This document shows, piece after piece, positions 6,475-9,081 of a stretch of DNA of 9,081 nt (its first letter is position 1; each line of letters starts with the position of its first letter). The notes under the pieces were generated by a model that made no database searches, was not told the DNA's origin, and was given only the letters and a program-made list of their open reading frames with translations. Made by a program: the position numbers and the translations under genes. The stretch covers positions 1 through 9,081 of the forward strand of contig CANHHZ010000079.1 in the NCBI GenBank assembly GCA_947460275.1. The letters run 5' to 3'. Source of the DNA: Sphingobacteriaceae bacterium (GTDB lineage Bacteria > Bacteroidota > Bacteroidia > Sphingobacteriales > Sphingobacteriaceae).

Positions 6475-8412
6475 TTATTCGGCAGGGAGATCTAAAGCTT
6501 CAAATACCGAGTTTTTGCTTTTAAACTCTGGCACCAATTTTTTCATATTTAGCACCACTAATCTATCGTTATTGGCTTTAGCGGCTGCAATAATTTCGAC
6601 CAATTGTACTTGGACTTGTTCAAATGCATAGGCTCTCACATCGCCAATCATAATTTTTTCGTGGTGTGTAGGCAAAGTTGTTTCCTTATCGTTTAGTAGT
6701 TCTTCAAAGAGTTTTTCGCCTGGACGCAATCCTGAGTATTGAATTTGAATATCCTGGTTAGGAATCAATCCCGCCAAACGAATCATCTTCTTCGCCAAAT
6801 CTACAATCTTTACAGATTTGCCCATATCAAAAATAAATATCTCCCCGCCTTTACCCATACAACCGGCTTCCAACACCAATCGGCAAGCCTCTGGGATAGT
6901 CATAAAAAAACGGGTAATTTCGGGATGGGTAACCGTAAGTGGTCCACCTTTTTCTATCTGCTCTTTAAAACGTGGAATAACGGATCCATTAGAACCTAAC
7001 ACGTTACCAAAACGGGTAGTGATAAACTTGGTAATAGGCTTCACATCCAATTCGTTAATGTAGCTCAAGCCGTTGCTAAATACAAAATCGTTTGTACTTA
7101 AAGAGTTGTTTAACGATTGTACGTAAATCTCGGCCACCCGTTTAGAGGCACCCATTACATTGGTTGGGTTTACGGCCTTGTCTGTGGATATCATTACAAA
7201 TTTTTGCACACCATATTTTACCGACAAATCGGCAATGATTTTGGTTCCCATTACATTGGTTTTTATCGCCTCTGCAGGATTGTCCTCCATCAAAGGTACA
7301 TGCTTGTAAGCCGCTGCATGGTATACATAATGAGGTTTATAAGAATCAAACAAATACCTCATTCGCTTCTCATCTCTCACATCGCCTACAAACGCATAGA
7401 ACTGATTATTGCTTTTGCCCTCGCCCAGTTCTAAGTACATGTGGTGTAAGGCAGTTTCAGATTGGTCGCACAAAATAATCAAACCTGTTTCAAATTTCAG
7501 CAATTGTCGCACCACTTCACTGCCAATAGAGCCTGCAGCACCCGTGATTAAAATCCTTTTGTCTTTGAGTTGATCTTGGATACTTTGGATATCAATGTTT
7601 ATAGCCGGACGATTCAATAGATCTTCAATATTGATGCTTTGAATTTGGTTTGTTTTGAGCGTTCCTCCCTCCCAAAGCTCGTAGGATGGAATGTTTAATA
7701 CTTTGATTCCATACTCTAAGCATAAGTCCACCACGTGGTTTTTTCGCTCCATCGGGATGGAAAAAGAGGCAAAAATAATTTCATCTACTTCATGTTCTTT
7801 GATCAATTCTTCTATACGATTGGCTGATATAATTTTGATGCCATCAATTGTTTTACCAACCTTACGCTCGTCATCGTCTACAAAAGCGACAATGACTTTA
7901 TTGATTTTTTGGTGATGGTCAAAAGTACGTTTAGTGGCTAAACCAGCTTCTCCTGCGCCATAAATAATCACTTTGCTTAAATCGAGAGAAATGTTTTTAA
8001 TGTACATGAAAAAGTACTTGACAATTACCCTATAAGTAATTAAAAACAAGAAACTAATTAATGCATAGATAATCAATCCAATGGTGCTTAGAAAGAAATT
8101 TCCAGTAAGCGAAACAAATAATGCATTTAAAAAAAACAGCGTAACACTACTGGCAAAGATGGATACCAATACCCTAAACGAATCTTGAGCAGAGGTGTAA
8201 CGCACAATACCACTGTAAGTTTTGATGTTGATAAAAACAATTGTATTTACAATGGTTACCGCCACCACAGCATTGTATAAAGCCACAGTTTCAATGTCAC
8301 TGAGAATAAAATTATGCTTAATTAATTTGGCCAATAACAACGCCAAAAGCGTAAGGGCTAAATCTATAAGGAATATGACCCAGCGGGGAACGATATTTAT
8401 TTTTCTAAACAA
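6475..8412 (-). CDS. membrane-bound nucleotide-sugar 4,6-dehydratase (WbpM/PglF/CapD type)
   Basis: This 645-residue enzyme belongs to the long, membrane-anchored SDR dehydratases that convert UDP-GlcNAc to a UDP-4-keto-6-deoxy sugar, the entry to bacillosamine, QuiNAc, FucNAc and similar sugars of capsule, O-antigen or glycoprotein glycans. About four membrane helices occupy residues 12-135. A first Rossmann domain begins with YGAGEAG (151-157), and the catalytic SDR domain with ITGAAGSIGSE (289-299). The active-site segment STDKAVNPTNVMGASK carries S409, T410, D411, K412, M420 and K424. Methionine replaces the usual SDR tyrosine, the Ser-Met-Lys pattern known for WbpM. RFGNVLGSNGSV (467-478) and GLRPGEKLFEEL (561-572) complete the family signature. 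TTG at 8412 is the only workable start: an in-frame stop lies 15 bases upstream and the next methionine is residue 136. Residues about 437-458 look like an insertion. The exact product stereochemistry cannot be read from sequence. Confidence 0.92.
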   Translation of the reverse strand: MFRKINIVPRWVIFLIDLALTLLALLLAKLIKHNFILSDIETVALYNAVVAVTIVNTIVFINIKTYSGIVRYTSAQDSFRVLVSIFASSVTLFFLNALFVSLTGNFFLSTIGLIIYALISFLFLITYRVIVKYFFMYIKNISLDLSKVIIYGAGEAGLATKRTFDHHQKINKVIVAFVDDDERKVGKTIDGIKIISANRIEELIKEHEVDEIIFASFSIPMERKNHVVDLCLEYGIKVLNIPSYELWEGGTLKTNQIQSINIEDLLNRPAINIDIQSIQDQLKDKRILITGAAGSIGSEVVRQLLKFETGLIILCDQSETALHHMYLELGEGKSNNQFYAFVGDVRDEKRMRYLFDSYKPHYVYHAAAYKHVPLMEDNPAEAIKTNVMGTKIIADLSVKYGVQKFVMISTDKAVNPTNVMGASKRVAEIYVQSLNNSLSTNDFVFSNGLSYINELDVKPITKFITTRFGNVLGSNGSVIPRFKEQIEKGGPLTVTHPEITRFFMTIPEACRLVLEAGCMGKGGEIFIFDMGKSVKIVDLAKKMIRLAGLIPNQDIQIQYSGLRPGEKLFEELLNDKETTLPTHHEKIMIGDVRAYAFEQVQVQLVEIIAAAKANNDRLVVLNMKKLVPEFKSKNSVFEALDLPAE

Positions 8413-8592
8413 ATTAGTTTTATTTTAGGTATGACCAAAGTTAAACATTAAAGTTTAAAGGAAAAATTTTTATTCTTTGAGTTCTAATTCCGCCATTGTT
8501 GTAAAATAGCTTTACCATATTTTTTGATGGAACCCATTTTAGAACAAATCCCTCTTGACACAAGATAACCGTAGCACGGCAACCCTTTTAAG
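8413..8592. other. intergenic region upstream of the 4,6-dehydratase gene
   Basis: These 180 bases lie between the dehydrogenase stop and the dehydratase TTG, both on the minus strand. They contain one good -7 box (8436-8443) and a weak 4-bp hairpin with a 3-base loop (8569-8579) without a T run. A 17-codon minus-strand ORF (8484-8537) was judged unconvincing. The gap suggests that the dehydratase has its own promoter instead of being tightly coupled to the upstream gene. Confidence 0.6.
8436..8443 (-). promoter_or_regulatory. candidate -7 box for the 4,6-dehydratase/Wzi-like operon
   Basis: On the minus strand this reads TAACTTTG, an exact match to the Bacteroidota -7 consensus TAnnTTTG. 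It lies 23 bases before the TTG start, predicting transcription from near 8429 and a leader of about 17 bases, a plausible geometry. No clear -33 TTG was found at standard spacing. Confidence 0.5.
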
Positions 8593-9081
8593 CTATAACC
8601 TTGCATCTGTCAATTCGCGGGCAATAAAAGATTTAGTGTCAAAAATTAGGGTGCCTTTTGCTTTATGCGCTTTAAAATCGATACTTAAAAATTGCTGATG
8701 TGCAACAGCGATAATGATGGCATCGTAGGTTTGATCATTCAATTCAGGAATTAACGAAATCCCATATTCTGCAGTGGCTTGACTAGCATTTACCCATGGA
8801 TCATGGATGGTTACCTTTACACTAAATGACATTAACTCTCTGTAAATATCTATCACTTTGGTGTTACGGGTATCGGGGCAGTTTTCTTTAAAGGCAAAGC
8901 CTAAAATTAAAACATTGGCATTGTTAACTACCTTTCCTTTGGCAATGAGCATTTTAATAACTTTTTGAGCCACAAAATTACCCATATTATCGTTTACCCT
9001 TCTTCCCGATAAAATTACCTCTGGTTTATACCCCAACTCCTCGGCTTTAAATGCCAAGTAATATGGATCAACACCAATGCA
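8593..9081 (-). CDS. UDP-N-acetylhexosamine 6-dehydrogenase, C-terminal part (WecC/WbpA/TviB family)
   Basis: Only the last 162 residues are in the window; the N-terminal NAD-binding domain lies beyond the right edge. The frame enters at 9081 with CIGVDPYYLAFKAEELGY, so the first visible residue is the catalytic cysteine of the family's GxCIGVDPYYL motif, which forms the thiohemiacetal and thioester intermediates. Next come SGRRVNDNMG, with the substrate-contacting arginine, then LGFAFKENCPDTRNTKV at the start of the C-terminal UDP-binding domain, and IHDPW. The protein ends in the family-typical FDTKSF...LTDARL. Such enzymes oxidise C6 of UDP-ManNAc, UDP-GlcNAc or UDP-GalNAc twice with NAD+ to a uronic acid used in capsule, O-antigen or exopolysaccharide. 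The ENCPD segment resembles the TviB/WbpA side of the family more than UDP-glucose dehydrogenase, but substrate cannot be fixed from this part. An internal TTG at 9057 should not be taken as the start. Confidence 0.9.
   Translation of the reverse strand, partial: CIGVDPYYLAFKAEELGYKPEVILSGRRVNDNMGNFVAQKVIKMLIAKGKVVNNANVLILGFAFKENCPDTRNTKVIDIYRELMSFSVKVTIHDPWVNASQATAEYGISLIPELNDQTYDAIIIAVAHQQFLSIDFKAHKAKGTLIFDTKSFIARELTDARL

Noticed and set aside
7117..7434. Plus-strand open frame of about 105 codons inside the 4,6-dehydratase gene
   Set aside because: It is antisense to conserved SDR coding sequence and shows no domain features; it is a shadow frame.
8484..8537. A 17-codon minus-strand ORF (MGSIKKYGKAILQQWRN) between the dehydrogenase and dehydratase genes
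   Set aside because: It is very short, has no ribosome-binding site or own promoter, and matches no family I recognise; an ORF of this length is expected by chance.
8568..8580. Small hairpin (ccgt/acgg with a 3-base loop) after the dehydrogenase stop
   Set aside because: The stem is only 4-5 bp and no T run follows on the minus strand, so it does not qualify as a terminator.

Overview
The window looks like a chromosomal segment of a Bacteroidota bacterium, most likely from the Sphingobacteriaceae (Pedobacter-like). This is inferred from several signs: moderate to low GC, A/T-rich leaders without clear Shine-Dalgarno sequences, TAnnTTTG-type -7 boxes, a RemB/Wzi-type outer-membrane protein of a kind known from Bacteroidota, and a serine hydroxymethyltransferase with Bacteroidota-like sequence features. 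No taxonomic search could be run.

Layout, left to right. Positions 1-68 may hold the very start of an unrecognised minus-strand gene. A strong hairpin at 76-105 terminates glyA (serine hydroxymethyltransferase, minus strand, 135-1406). A 318-bp divergent region (1407-1724) separates glyA from dxs (1-deoxy-D-xylulose-5-phosphate synthase, plus strand, 1725-3653). Only 19 bases later comes fcl (GDP-L-fucose synthase, 3673-4599), which must start at TTG. A 239-bp convergent gap (4600-4838) holds an imperfect REP-like inverted repeat and short direct repeats. The minus strand then carries, read right to left, the C-terminal part of a UDP-N-acetylhexosamine 6-dehydrogenase (8593 to the window edge), a membrane-bound nucleotide-sugar 4,6-dehydratase of the WbpM/PglF/CapD type (6475-8412, also TTG start), and a Wzi/RemB-like outer-membrane beta-barrel protein (4839-6428).

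How the genes fit together. The right half is the distal end of a surface-polysaccharide locus. The dehydrogenase makes a UDP-N-acetyl-hexosaminuronic acid, the 4,6-dehydratase opens the route to deoxy-amino sugars, and the Wzi-like protein is a candidate for anchoring or assembling polysaccharide at the outer membrane. fcl, facing it from the other side of the convergent gap, would supply GDP-L-fucose, probably to the same polymer or another glycan. Its usual partner gmd is not in the window. glyA (one-carbon metabolism) and dxs (MEP isoprenoid pathway) are housekeeping genes flanking the locus.

No undescribed system was found. The points worth a second look are modest: the REP-like element, two forced TTG starts, an insertion in the 4,6-dehydratase, the dxs-fcl pairing, and back-to-back -7 boxes in the glyA/dxs gap.
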